Of a stretch of DNA of 64,000 nucleotides, positions 32,445-45,052 are shown piece after piece. The notes beneath the pieces are model-generated. The model was not told the origin of the DNA and did no database searches. It was given only the letters and a program-made list of their open reading frames with translations. The first letter of the stretch is position 1, and each line of letters opens with the position of its first letter. The translations under genes and the position numbers were made by a program. The stretch spans positions 1-64,000 of the forward strand of contig VDFB02254991.1 of the NCBI GenBank assembly GCA_007258455.2, given 5' to 3'. The stretch comes from Sequoia sempervirens. Lineage: Eukaryota; Streptophyta; Pinopsida; Cupressales; Cupressaceae.

Positions 32445-32819
32445 TTAGCAATCCCAATCAGGAAGACAATCATAATCCTGTTGAACAAAAAAGATAGGAG
32501 CCTCAATCAATGACTCTACATAATGAATCACTGAAGGTGAAGGTACATCAACTGTCCCTGATGGAGAAGGATCATTTGAAGAACCCTCGTCATTATCATC
32601 TGAAGATTCAAAGTATTCCAAAAATTCAAACTCCTTCATAGTAGCATGATCATAGGGTATCCTGTCTAAAAAATGAAGACGCATAAGACAATCTGAAATA
32701 GGATCATCTAGGAATAGCTGAGTATTAGGATCTCCATGTATTTCCCAAATCTTAGTCCAAATAATATGAGGACGCTCAAAATGATCAATAGCATTCAAAG
32801 TGGCATCATCAATATGCAT
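32445..32819 (-). pseudogene. gag-like ORF of the 26106-33432 element
   Basis: 124 codons in element sense. The start (DDATLNAIDHFERPHIIWTK, then IWEIHGDPN) resembles the N-terminal gag domain of copia elements (UBN2 type: a helix, then W-x-x-L-x-x-x-H/Y-G). The rest is acidic and Ser/Pro-rich. The upstream frame (32820-32960) continues the likeness with one stop. It could be a reduced copia gag. Assignment is by motif resemblance only. Confidence 0.35.
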
Positions 32820-33036
32820 TGTAATAACTCCTAGGACATGATCCCTTTTGCAATTCTATGCAAATTTGTTACTATCAATACCAGGAAGGGGAATAAGATT
32901 ATATAAATGTGGCAAAAAATGAAGCCATCTGAGATGTTTTGTGATACCATCTCTCCATTGTTTATAGTTTCCCCTTTTCAGCATAATCATAGCAGTATGA
33001 AATGAAAAACTCATAATGAACTATAGCAAATCTCCA

Positions 33037-33122
33037 ATATATGTATGTATACATACATATATATATATATACATATACATATATATATATATATATATAT
33101 ACATATATGCATATATATATAC
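33037..33122. repeat. AT / ATAC microsatellite
   Basis: Dinucleotide AT runs with embedded ATACAT and ATGTAT units. It lies beside the point where the right LTR of the surrounding element is truncated. Confidence 0.9.
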
Positions 33123-33273
33123 AAAGACATTAACCTTCAACAACAATTAGAAACTCCCAAATACTGTAAATGAAACCTTCCCAAAATACTTTAGGAAGCA
33201 ATAATGCAAAAAAAGGGCTGAGAATCTAAAAAAAATTGAGCACGAAATTAAACACTAGGGAGAATGAAAATAT

Positions 33274-33432
33274 GAGATGAATAAAATACATATTGTACAT
33301 GATTTTTAAAGCCATGAAAAACACAGACGGGTGATAACCTATCCTACAGGAAAAGCTACCCAAATAATTAAATTCATAATCATGCCTAAGTAGACTTAAG
33401 CAAGTAAATGGTAAAAACCAATTACTCCAACA
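33274..33432 (-). repeat. truncated 5' LTR of the 26106-33432 element
   Basis: About 159 bp aligning to 26204-26361; ends CTCCAACA with TATTG beyond. The first ~98 bp and the primer site are missing or unrecognisable. Confidence 0.8.
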
Positions 33433-33437
33433 TATTG

Positions 33438-36090
33438 TATCAAATGATTTTTTATTTTATTATTTCCTCAAGTTGTCTATAACACTAAAGGAACCTCTAT
33501 GATGCTTCATTTTTTAGAAATAAGGTATCATTAATCATGCAAATCCTATGTATATTTACACCAAGAGGCGTATTACAATGGAATCCACCAAAAAACAATG
33601 TGTAAAAGGAAAAACTCTTCAACTGGAAATTGGCATTCAAATGACATGAAAATCCATATCCACTCTTAAATCTTATCTTCTTATGTTTTGAAAAAAAAAA
33701 AAGGCACTCATTATTGTTAACTTCCTAAAATGAATTTAAAAAATAGTTTTCTTTTTATGAAATCTATCAGTTTTGTTCGAGATTCTTCTTTTTCCATCTT
33801 TATAATGGTTACAATTGATGTGCATGACAATGAAGAATCAATTTTATATAACTGATTCTACACATTACTCTACCAAGGTGTGGTCTTTCATGAGAAGTCA
33901 ACCTTTCTCCTCTTGCTCCTACGTGTTGTGGGGGTGGTTTTCTTGTGGTAGTTTGATGGCTTCTTTTCAGCATTTTTTCCATAAGCCATTCTAGATCTTC
34001 TTCAATAGTGCTTGTAGGTTTGGGTTTCCTGTAATTTCTAAGATTATCTCAATATTTTTGCATTCAAACATTTACCTCCCATAGAGTCTAAGTTTTGGTT
34101 TAAGAATCTTTATAAATTGTATCAACTACTATTAGAAATCTATATTTTTTTAGTGTCGCTTAATAAATCTTTCATTTAAACTATGGAGAACAAGAAATAC
34201 TTACCAATTTTTTTTCAGATGGAAAAAAAATTTAACATATAATGAGTTTCTATCCATGGAAATTCAAGATCGTCTCCACTTCCATTTGTGTATCAACAAT
34301 TTGGAGCTAATTCCTTGTCATTGAAATTGCAGGCACGATACTTTGATCCAAATGTTTTTACGAAAGGAGATTTCCAAGGTAGTATCTTCTTTATAGTGGG
34401 AAATCTGAAAGGGGATAGTGTGAATGTAGTGAGGTTCAATGCTAATCCTTTGTTTACATTGCTTAAATTTTGAAACATAACAAAAAATTGAATGTACATA
34501 CCCTTTTATGTGGTGATTATGTGCTATTCTTTTAGATTTTCTTATTATCTAGCAATTATTTGAACCTAAGCAATATACACGTGTTTTTAGCAGATATGAT
34601 CATTGATTGATTATATGTGCAGTGTCAAATGATATAATGGTCCTATAGTAAATCTACTTGTACAATAGTTGCAATTCCATCAGATATGGCCTTGTCACAA
34701 ATGACACCAATATGGCATGCAATGATCTTAAGTCAATTCTGAGTATTTCAAATTTGATAGGTCTCTTAATCTGTAATGCATTTTCTACAACAAGATGTAA
34801 ACAAAGAACTAATACTCAATATCTTAGATGATCATTACATACTGGGATAATAAGTCAACAACTTAAAATACCCCAAGGATGCTTCTAGCCACCCTTCGAT
34901 TAATCCAATGAAAAAGAAATCAGCAATTTCAAATTAAAAATAATTACAAATCATTTTTTAACATTGCAAATGAGGAGAGGCATCTCAAAATAAATCAGCA
35001 AAGATTATTTCAGATTAGATGGGATTAGCCAAGAAATCAACAACTTCAACTTAAAAACAATTACAATTCTTTGCTCAAAATTTTTTATTTGTGTATTGGT
35101 CATTTCTAATAAGTAGTGTAATATTCTCAAAGTTTATGTCTATTGTTTGGATTATTTCAAAGTTTTCCTCTGACCTCATTATGCCTTTTGGTTGATAATT
35201 TATGTAGTTAAACAAATCATATAATATGGTGACATCAAAAGAGGCCTTGTGGGCCAAAGAAGGATGCAATCAAAGGTGCCACATACTGCTACCTGCAGCC
35301 CATGCTTCTATAGTATCTATAAATGGTAAAATGTCCCTCACATGTATGCAAACTAGGGGACAAAATTCGACCTTCCTGGCTACAATTATTATTTTTTTGG
35401 TTCCACAAACTCCACAATAGACTGATTTTAATTGGTGGAAAATGTGATAATTATTTTATTGAATGAAAGCATGGGAAAGAGGATCTATCTGCCTTAAGGG
35501 ATTGAAACTTCTTTCTTGATAGACATAGGGTGTGTAGATCAAAATTACAACTCAGTAAAACAAAAATCTCTGTGTTAAATATAAATATTTTAAGCTTTGT
35601 GGCTTAATTTTTTTCTAGAAGATTTTTTTTCTAATATAAAGGTGATATATATTATGTCTTTGATTATGTTTTTCTACATAATGATGAAATTAAGCACCTC
35701 AAGAAGGATAACTCTTGGTGTATTTTATATATATTAATATTTAATATATGTATGTTATTTTATGTATCTCCAAAATTCTTTGAAGGTGTACATGGACACC
35801 TCAAATATAATTGAATTTTTTTTTATATGTTAATTCTCCTAGAATCTTGGTATTAGTTGTCATATATATTCATAAGAAGGTGGAGCACTACAATGGAAAT
35901 TACTTTTGAATTTTGACTCTTTTAGCATATACTCTCAAATTTGGGTTCTTGAGGAAGGATTGAAAAATCTTGTTATAATGCATGGGACCCACCTGAGTTA
36001 GTAAACTCCAAAATGGAGTTACACTTGACAAAGTGAGCCAATTCAGAGTTAGGAGTAAAAAATGCCATTGTGGTTACATTTTATATTTGA
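33438..36090. other. intervening sequence, no gene recognised
   Basis: 2.65 kb of AT-rich DNA. Open frames reach only ~65 codons (34288-34473 plus; 35269-35075 minus, whose frame can be followed upstream to about 35400). None shows a motif I know. Confidence 0.5.
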
Positions 36091-36095
36091 GGATA

Positions 36096-37144
36096 TAATG
36101 CAAAGAGAATTTAAACTCAAAAAAATCCCTCCTCTAAAATCTCAAATAATTCCTCAAACAATTTCTTAGACAAAAAAGGAAAAATTGCAAGTTAAACTCA
36201 ACACTCGATTGCAATTGAACCCATTGAATTTCTCTGTTAAAGGAAGCTTATTAAAAATTATTTTTCAGTCTTAATAGAATGATAAAAAGAAAATAAAAAC
36301 TCCTAAAAAAAAATTATATGCAATGGAAACATTCAAATACAATTATATGCTCAACTATGTGAGCTCCAGCAAACTAGTTCACCTCCCGGCACTCCAACAC
36401 TGCTTGCAGCTCTTGTAATTTCATTCCAACGCTCTAAAAATTCAATGGACTATTTAAAATAAGTACCAACTTGCAAAAAAACACCAAGATCACATTCCCC
36501 CAAGGAATGCTACACCCTCTTCATGTATCCTTCAATTTCTCTTCCCAAAATTCCTCTTCAAAACCCCATGCAATGAAAAGTGTTTTTTGTTCTTAACTCC
36601 TGCTATCCAGAAATTAATTTCATATGATCTATTTTTCCTTATCCAATATGGCACTACCCATGGTGATTCTTCTCATTAAATCCCCTAAAAAATCATTAAA
36701 AACAATTAAATATTCATTTGCAGTAGCCCTCTAAAGATAGGGGAAAAAATAGTTTTAAATTCTTCTCTTTTTTGACTCCTGAATTTTTTTTTCAAAAAGT
36801 AGGCCTATGTTCCCACTTCCTCAGTCCCTACTTTTTAGGGATCATAAAATGGTGTTTTAAAGCTCCACATTCAAATCCCAACACCCCAAATTTACTTTCA
36901 AATATTTTTATTTTAAATATTTTAAAATTGCTTTTTCGTTGCTTTTTCTCCCACAAGTCAACTTGACAATGTGTAAAAGGAAATTAATTTTTCAAGTTTA
37001 ATTATTCAAATATATATCATTTACCACCTTCAACTTGAATTCCAAATCAAAATTTTCTCACCACAAAATTGCAAAATTTCTCAACAAAAATTGAAAATTC
37101 TACTTGATACAAGATTGCATTTAGCCATGGACGCTCCTACATCA
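36096..37144 (-). repeat. 3' LTR of gag element 2
   Basis: Plus-strand end TCCTACATCA; aligns with 39585-40637. Confidence 0.82.
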
Positions 37145-37525
37145 GACATCCATGGTAGAAAAGAAATGTTTCATGAGTAACTCATAAAAATTTGTATACT
37201 CTATATCTATCTTGGATCCACCTCTGCTCCTTGTTCACTAGAAATTTTATGTTCCTCTCATCCTACAACTTTACATTAGTAGTTCTTTCATCTTCCCTCC
37301 TTTTCTCATCCCCATGAAATACAAATTACCAAACTCTACCTCCTACCAATGTGCTTTATTAAAACAAAACAAATCAATGGTATTCATACCTTCTTCAACA
37401 CAACATGTGTCTTGTATTACCTTTCTTGTTGATATACCTTCTTCTACTCATTTTTCCTTGTCTTCAATGCAACTTGCCACTCCATTGGTGTCTTTAGAAA
37501 GGCACTCTACTACTGCAAACTCATA

Positions 37526-38386
37526 TTATACACCCAAAACAATGTTAGAATGATAAAATTGTGACTCATCATCCACCTTTTGTAGCAAGTAATTGAGTTC
37601 CTCTATCAGGGAATCTCCACCTTCATCATTCTTAAACAAGCAATCATCAACAAACCCCAACTTCACATTCACATCTTTCTCATCACTCTCACCTATCTTT
37701 GACACATCTATTGTTGTAACTACATATTTATTTTCATCATAAGAAGTATACAAATCAGAAATTACCTCATTACCTTTGGCTGCAACCTTTGTGTTAGCTA
37801 AAATTTTATCATTCCTCTCTCCTACAATTTCTTCCAATTGCATTAGAAAATCATCCTCCACACCTTCATCCTTTTTCTCTAACTAGTTCAAATCACTAAC
37901 CAAACAAATTTGAACCTTTCTACATACCTTGCCTTCTCTCTCATCCCATGGCTTCAAATTATGATGAACTCCATCCATTTTCAAACTATAAGTGTTCGCA
38001 CATCCATCATGCACTACTTTCTTGTCAAATTGCCATGATCTACCCAACAACAAATGACAAACATCCATGTTGATAACATCACACAATACTTCATCATAAG
38101 AAATTCCAATCTTAAATCTTACCACACATTGTTCATTTACCAACACTTTGTGATCATCCTACAACCATGAGATCCTATGTGGACATTGGGGCCTCTTTCT
38201 CTCCAACTGCAACTTCTCTACCATCTTTGTAGAAACAATATTATTAGTACTACCACCATCAATAATGAGTTTACAAAAATTACCTTTGCATTTGCATCTT
38301 GTATGAAACAATCTCCTCCTATGAATGGGTTCACTTTTTTCATTCATCAAAAATCTCTTTATCATCAAGCCTTCACCATTTTCCAC
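37526..38386 (-). pseudogene. protease and C-terminal part of gag element 2
   Basis: The frame 38386-38159 carries CKLIIDGGSTNNIVSTKMVE, an aspartic protease active site (Asp-Gly-Gly). The next frame, 38146-37883, holds DEVLCDVINMDVCHLLLGRS and WQFDKKVVHDG, matching ILGRPW of element 1. An acidic tail, 37861-37526, follows and ends short of the LTR. Stops separate the three pieces. The active-site Asp is present, unlike the Arg change of element 1. Confidence 0.75.
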
Positions 38387-38509
38387 TTCTTCGGAATGTG
38401 TTGAATGTGCATCTTCTATATTTATGTTTGTTGCTCTATTCTAATTTACAGTTCTCCTTTGTAGTCTTTCCTCTTAATGAGGACGCTCATATGATTTGTT
38501 CCCCTCTTC

Positions 38510-39494
38510 TCCACACTTGAAACATGTTATTTTAAAATTTCCTCTTTCAAATCCCCTACTCGATATTTCTCTTCCTCTAAAATTTTGATCACGGGGCTTG
38601 TTTGAGTTTCCACATCTTTCATCCTTGCTGCCCTTAATGTCTCTAATCTATTGTTCATCCTCTTTTTGTTGCACATAAGCCCTATCATTTCCCCGTGTTT
38701 ATTCTCCAACCTCTTGTTCGTCTTTTCTTCTATCTTCAATGCTATTTGGTAAGCATCTTCCATTGTCACAACTCTAACTAGTGTCATCTCTTCTTGAATA
38801 CTTGATCTCAACCCATTTATGTATCTTGCAACCTTTTCCTTGGTTGCATCAGAATGTCCATTCCTTATAAGAATTCTATGAAACTCTTTTGTGTACTCCT
38901 TTATTGTCTTGCTTTCTTTCTTCAAGCTTTGCATCTTTTTAAGTAATTCCAGCTCATAGTCTAGTCTACTGGAATGAATTGCCTCTTTATTTTCTCTACC
39001 ATTTTATCCCATCTTGTAATCTTCTCTTTTCTTTTTCTTCCTCTTTCAAACTGAATTTCTCTCCACTAGATTGAAGCACGTCCCTTCAATTTTGTCTTGG
39101 AAAACCTTACTCGATTTGGGTCTCCAACTTCCTCAAATTCAAAATAATCTTCCACATAATTTATCCAGTCTATCAGTTCTTTTGGATTTAAACTCCCATT
39201 AAAGGTAGGAACATCAATACTTGGTTTTTTTCCCATTTTTTTTAAAACTCTAAAAATTGGATCACTTGCAACTATTGCAACTTATTCTCTTTGTTCAGTA
39301 TCCAAACTAGCATTCTTCATTCTTTTATCTTCTTCATCACTTCTAAGGTCTCTTGTTCTTGCAAATCCTCTCCTTATCTCATTTTGTAAAGTTTCAACCT
39401 GCCTTCTCAAAATTTTAAAATCATCATTCCTAACAAAGTTATCTCCTATTCCTCTTCCTCTACCTCTACCATAATGGGCTCCTCTCCCATCCAT
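38510..39494 (-). pseudogene. gag of gag element 2
   Basis: It starts MDGRGAHYGRGRGRGIG at 39494. The gag domain reads WINYVEDYFEFEEV (about 39170), then KEFHRILIRNGHSDATKEKV and ARYINGLRSSIQEEM (38934 on), which align with ARYINGL of element 1. The zinc knuckle near 38505-38525 reads CFKCGEEGNKSYERP, with His changed to Asn and the last Cys to Arg. Several stops. RNA packaging would be lost. Confidence 0.75.
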
Positions 39495-39584
39495 TTTTTT
39501 TCAATACACACAACATAGTCCTGGTGCAACTGCCTCTCGTTGGTGGCCTATTACACACTCAAGATCTTTCTACTCTAATTCCAC

Positions 39585-40637
39585 TAATGTAGAGAGAATT
39601 TAAACTCAAAAAAGTCCCTCTTCTAAAATCCTCAAATAATTCCTCAAACAATTTCATAGACAGAAAAGAAAAATTGCAATTTAAACAACACTTGATTGCA
39701 CATGAGCCCATTGAATTTCTCTGTTAAAGGAAGATTATTACAAATGATTTTTTAGTCTTAATATACTGATAAAAATCAAATAAAAACTCCTACAAACATA
39801 TTATATGCAATGGAAACATTAAAATACAATTCTATACTCAATTTTGTGAGCTCCAGCAAACTAGTTCACCTTCTAGCAGTCCAACATTGCCTACAACTCT
39901 TGTAATTTCATTCCAATGGTCTAAAACTTCAATGGACTATTGAAAATAAGTCCCAACCTGAAAAAACACAACAATAGAACATTCCCACAAAGAATGCTAC
40001 ACCATCTTCCTGTATCCTTCAATTTCTCTTCCCAAAACTCCTCTTCAAAACTCCTTCCAATGAAAAGTGGTTTTTTGTTCTTAACTCCTACCATCGAGAA
40101 ATTAATTTCATATGCTTTATCTTTCCTTATCCAATATAGCACAACCCATGGTGATGATTCTCATTAAAACCCCTCAAAAATCATTAAAAACTATTAAAGT
40201 TTCATTCCCAACAACCCTCTAAAGATAGGAAAATAAATAATTTTCAATTCATCTCTTTTTTAACTAAGGTGAAAAAGAAAAAAATCAAAAAGCAGGCCTA
40301 GGTGCTCATTTCCTCAGTCTCTACTTTTTAGGGATAATTAAATGGCGTTTTAAAGCTCCAAATTCAAATCCCAACACCCCAAATTGCATTTCAAATATTT
40401 TTAATTTAAATATTTTAAAGCTACTCTTTCATTGCTTTTTCTCCTAGAAGTCAACTTGACAATGTGCAAAGGAAAATTATTTTTTCAAGTTTAATTATTC
40501 AAATATATATCATTTACCACCTTCAACTTGAATTCCAAACCAAAATTTACTCACCACAAAATTGTAAAATTTCTCAACAAAAATTAAAAATTCTACTTGA
40601 TACATGATTGCATTGAGCCATGGATGCTCTTGCATCA
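39585..40637 (-). repeat. 5' LTR of gag element 2
   Basis: Plus-strand start TAATGTAGAGAG, end TCTTGCATCA. Confidence 0.82.
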
Positions 40638-40649
40638 AGATACAATGGT

Positions 40650-40781
40650 CATGCCTATGTTAAGTGCTATAACATGCTCACATTTATAGTGCACTCGTAT
40701 TATGGATTGGTAGTGGCTCAATCCCAAACCATAACATGAGTGTGTTATAATGTGAGCATGTTATAGCATGCCTGTGTTATG
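40650..40781. repeat. long inverted repeat (foldback)
   Basis: Arms of about 50 bp (40650-40705 and 40729-40781) around a 23-bp loop. The core CTATAACATGCTCACATT (40667-40684) pairs perfectly with 40749-40766. A further partial arm copy lies near 40900-40935. It starts 12 bp after the end of gag element 2. Confidence 0.7.
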
Positions 40782-40939
40782 ATAAAAAAAGAAAATACAT
40801 GATTTTATACTATTTTTTATGTTTTCCAAAATGTGAGTGTGTATTAAAAAAAGGTCTAAAATCATGTGACTTAGACTACTTTTTATTCTTTTCATAATGT
40901 GATCACATTATAATGTACTTGTGTTATAAATTGCATTAG

Positions 40940-41877
40940 AAACTACCAACTTCTAGGGTTGGTCTTGCACATGTCAACACCCAAAGACATTTTTTTTACA
41001 AAATTCAAAAAACACATTATTATTGAGTGCATTCTCCATCAAGTTTACACATCTTTCAATATTGATCTAGAAAAACACTAAAAAACATCAAACTCTCTCT
41101 TACTTTTCTAACCATGCAATTTTTCCTACATTTTAGATATGTTAATGTATTGATTTTTAATTTATTTTGTTAATATCTTTTCTTATGTTAGAAACTTATA
41201 TATAGTATTTTTTTGGCATTTTTAATCCATTCTTCTAAATTTGAAACAACTTATATTTTTACATTCTAGACTTTATTATATTCAATTCCAAAAAAAGTGA
41301 ATGGTGATAAGTTTACAAAATATTAGGGAGGAGCATGCTCAATTTTTTATTTTTCAAGATATTTCCACCTTGAAAATTAACAAAAAGTCATATATTCATT
41401 AAAAAATTACTAGAAAAATTAGGCATAAACTACATGGTGTTAACTATTTTTCTATTGAAGTAAATTTTGAAATATTTAAAAAAGTTAAGATTTTAGGGGG
41501 GAGCACACTAGACACTATTATTTTTTTCTATAAAAAATAGGAGCACAATACATGTGCTCTTTCTATTTGAACCCCTCAATCTGCACCATTTTAAAAAATA
41601 AATTAGTAGTTTAGAAAGTAGATTCAAAGCACTATGACTCTTGTTCTTGTCATATTTTTTTAATTTTGAATGTAACTATCTTCACTTTTTCATCCAAGAT
41701 CATTTTTTACTGATTTCAAATAAAAATGGCCACATAAGTCTCCTTTTTGGTCCCCCCATTTCCATGCACATACCATTATCATGTTTACTATATTCCTAAA
41801 ATATGTTCTCCATAGTGGGTGTGGGATTTTTGCATGATACCATGGTTTTGTTCTCCATTATTTTGGTCAAACCATTT
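40940..41877. other. intervening sequence with a possible diverged TIR-element end
   Basis: AT-rich, no gene. Near 41590-41772, TAGTAGTTTAGAAA and the terminal GCACATACCA resemble the TIR family, but the other end is not identifiable. Confidence 0.4.
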
Positions 41878-42672
41878 GGGTATGTGTAGGATCATGATGG
41901 GCCAAAAAGTGGCGATATGATGGGTATGTGTAGGGTATGTGGCTGACGACTTTTTTTTTTACCCAAAATTGATGCAACGAAAAGGGATTTTAAAGGAGAT
42001 TCTTAGCTTTCCACCAATATAAATTATGCTTTACTTTGAATTTAATAAATTATTATTATTCATTTTCTATTTGAATTATGACTAAAGTCCTTATTGATAG
42101 GCTGATTGAAAAACATCTATAGCTTTCAAATGGTATCACTTTTTTTGAATCCAAAACATGTGTCACATTCTATGCTTCGCATACTATAAGATTCAAAAAT
42201 AATAATTTGAATTTCATGAAGTTTTGACCAAGTTAAGGTGGTCAGACATACGAGTTTTATATTTTTTAAAAGTTGTAATAAAAAAATCATAATTAATTAT
42301 TTACTTTGAAAAAAATTACAAAAAAATATGCATCACATCACGACATGAGTCCTCTACTTATATCTAAAATATTATAAAAAATTATTATTATTTTATTGTG
42401 GTTAGGGTGGTTAGACAGACACCTACTTCTTTTTTTCCCTAGAATTTAAGTACTACTGCATTGAAATTTCAAATTTTCACAAAATCGATTAAAAAAAAAA
42501 AACTAGTAGTTTAGAAACTACATTCAATTTGCTACAGATTCTATTCTTACATATTTTTGAAATAATATAGATAACTTATTCAAATTTTTACGTCAAGTTG
42601 CTTAACTCTAATTTTTCTGAATATTTCGCCACTTAAGGGCCTATTTTTTCCATCATGATCTTGCACATACCC
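41878..42672 (-). mobile_element. TIR DNA element, copy 2
   Basis: 795 bp, opposite in orientation to copy 1. It starts GGGTATGTGTAGGATCAT and ends ATGATCTTGCACATACCC. ATTT flanks both sides (41874-41877, 42673-42676). The left end carries three iterations of GGTATGTG within ~65 bp. Non-coding. Confidence 0.88.
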
Positions 42673-42676
42673 ATTT

Positions 42677-43321
42677 ATGGCTTTCCTCGCTCTTTATCCA
42701 TATATTAAAGATGTGAGATAGTAGTTTGATATTGTGTTTTATAGGTTCACAAGTGGTACCAAAATATTTTTAGAGTGTAGAGTGAAGTGTATTGATATTG
42801 TATCATGATCATTATAAATTAATACATACTTATCCTCTTTCTATAGCAGAGTTATTTCTTGAAATGAATTTTCCACATAAATCTATATTATTACTATGGT
42901 TTTTCATTTTATTTTATTATTGAATAATGCTTCCACACTCGATGTTTATTAGGTAATCCACTATTAATATATTAGATTCATATTTGCATATAGATTGGAG
43001 ATTCTTTATTGTAATAATTTCACCTTGTTTCTCAATATCACTCTTATCTCTTTTAGAGCCCACAATAGCTATGATTGATCAAGACACCATTCAATATTAG
43101 TGTAGTCTCAACACCATTGCTATGAAAAATTGAAAAAGAGAAAAACATAACTTTTTTATGATACTCCTATTTAATAATAATAAAAATGAAAGGTTACATA
43201 TAACACAACTTTGGTGAAGAGTATTATGAATAAACTTAAAAAAAATTGTTCTTTTAATGACACAAATGCTTTTATTTATTAGCTTTATTTTGATTAAAAA
43301 GATATTAAATTTATTAAAAAT
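42677..43321. other. intervening sequence, no gene seen
   Basis: AT-rich DNA between TIR copy 2 and the next LTR element. Short frames without motifs. Confidence 0.5.
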
Positions 43322-45052
43322 TGAAAGTATGAATTTTGTTGGTTCTATGTTGGGGAGATAAAACAACAATCTTCTACTCATTCAAGGAAAACCCTAGAGA
43401 TCTCAATCTATAGGGTTGTCCTAAGGTATGATTATAAACTAAAGAGGGGTTCACCACCAAGATGGGGCTTGGAAAGACTAATGAAATGCAAGATGTAATG
43501 CTTAAACCTAATGCAATGCAATCCTTCACTAAATGACCTAGAAAAGAATGTAAAATATAACAGACAATTGAGAGATGAAAGGTGTGCACCTGGAAACCTG
43601 AAGGGGACAAGATGAAGATCTAAAATGCTGAAAACACTGATTTTAATGCTGACTAGGACTCATATGCTAGACTTCCAAGTGATTTAGTCTTAGACTAGGG
43701 TTTTTGGGCAAGAACTGGCTTCTGGTGCTGTAGATTTTGAATCTACAAAAATATAGAAAATGACCTATACTGGGACTCATATGCCAGAAATGGCATATCA
43801 ATCTAGTTAGGTCTTTTTGGAAATTCAAGGTTTGAATATGCTCTTCAATATCTCCTATGTTCTTTCCAATTGATTTCCAGATCCAAGACCTTGATTTACA
43901 ACTTGTAGAAGTCTTCCAATGATCTTCAATGCAAGGTGACAACTATGACAACTTTGAACACTTTGACAAATTTCTCCAAAATTTCTCTTCAATGTTTCTT
44001 CAACCTAGACCTGCAAATCACACACTAAAGAGAGGGATTTTTTTTTCTTTTTTAGTGGAAAGGGGTTTTCCTTGGTCAAACCTTGTAATGAAATGAAATA
44101 GGAAAAGAGAATGATGAATGAACATGCAATGTTACAAATCACCAAACCCTAGCAATAAAGTGTTGTAAAAATGTATGAAGTGGTTCCAATGAATGTAGAT
44201 CTTGAATTGAATGATAACTTGAATCATGAAACCCTACATCACAGTTGTTAGCTCAAAAATAAACATTATGCATGATGACTTTGACATGATGCTTAATGCT
44301 TGAATAATGCTCTAAAACACTTGATAATCTACCCTTGAATGCTCTTGAATGCTCTTGTGAACTTGAATTTTCTATATGGATGCTCATTAAATTTTCTAGA
44401 TGTAAAATGAGTGAAAGAAACTTTTATTTATACTTATTTATACCAAAAGTCCCAAAATTACAACACTAGAAGCCGACATCAGATCTAGGAGGATAAAATC
44501 CCACCAAGAATTTGAATTAAATTTTATTTTGGGCCACATGGGGCTCATATGCCCAAGGTGGCATATGAGTCCCATTAGGAATTAATTATGGGACCATTTT
44601 AAAAAATTCCTAGAAATGTGTGAAATCCAAATTGGGACCCAAAAATCTAGGTGGGACCCATACACCCAATGTGGTGTATGAGTCCCAGATCACCAAATCT
44701 AGGCCTCAACACCTAAAAAAACCTGAATTATGATTGGATGATAGTTTATGTAGAGATCATCCTTGAAAAGATGCATTAAATGAGGCTTTTGGATGCAAAA
44801 TAAGGCCAATTAAAGCATAAAGAAGCCCAATTATTAATGAAAACCTTAGAAAAGTGTGAAAATGTGTTACAAAAATTTACAACACCTTAAAATAAGGTAT
44901 GATTAGGTTTATTTAATTTACAAGGGCCCAAGACCTAATGTGAGTGTGTTAAACACATTACAACACTAAGTCAAGGCATCATTAAGGTCAATTTTATAAA
45001 GAGGGCCCAAACAAGTGTGAAAATTTCATCGACAAAATTTTTTGACACTACA
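43322..45052 (-). repeat. 3' LTR of the 43322-53044 element
   Basis: 1731 bp. It contains several imperfect palindromes of the form GGGACTCATATGCC - GGCATATGAGTCCC (43770, 44541-44573, 44653-44686). Confidence 0.82.

Larger units (their letters stand above)
26106..33432 (-). mobile_element. non-autonomous LTR element carrying an inner gag element
   Basis: TATTG flanks both ends (26101-26105, 33433-33437). The left LTR 26106-26361 begins TGTTGGTGTGAG and ends CTCCAACA. The right LTR is preserved only for its last ~159 bp (33274-33432). The sequence after the left LTR, CCCCCCATTAAGTGCAACTT, is shared with the nested element at 22244, so both belong to related families, in the same minus orientation. 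The primer-site end is lost. The internal part (26362-26985 and 32347-33273) is split by the gag element 26986-32346. Confidence 0.8.
36096..40637 (-). mobile_element. gag-protease-only LTR retrotransposon, element 2 (old)
   Basis: 4542 bp with LTRs 36096-37144 and 39585-40637 (1049 and 1053 bp, about 10% apart by eye). Flanks GGATA (36091-36095) and AGATA (40638-40642) match at four of five. In minus orientation the primer site reads TGGAATTAGAGT, a decayed initiator-Met type. Inside is one broken gag-protease gene homologous to element 1 and nothing else. It is a separate family from element 1: the LTRs do not align. Confidence 0.82.

Noticed and set aside
33037..33122. Possible regulatory TATA-rich region
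   Set aside because: It is a plain AT/ATAC microsatellite; TATA-like strings are expected by chance.
35075..35420. Minus-strand frame that can be followed for over 100 codons with one stop
   Set aside because: I looked for transposase or host-gene motifs and recognised none; not enough to call a gene.
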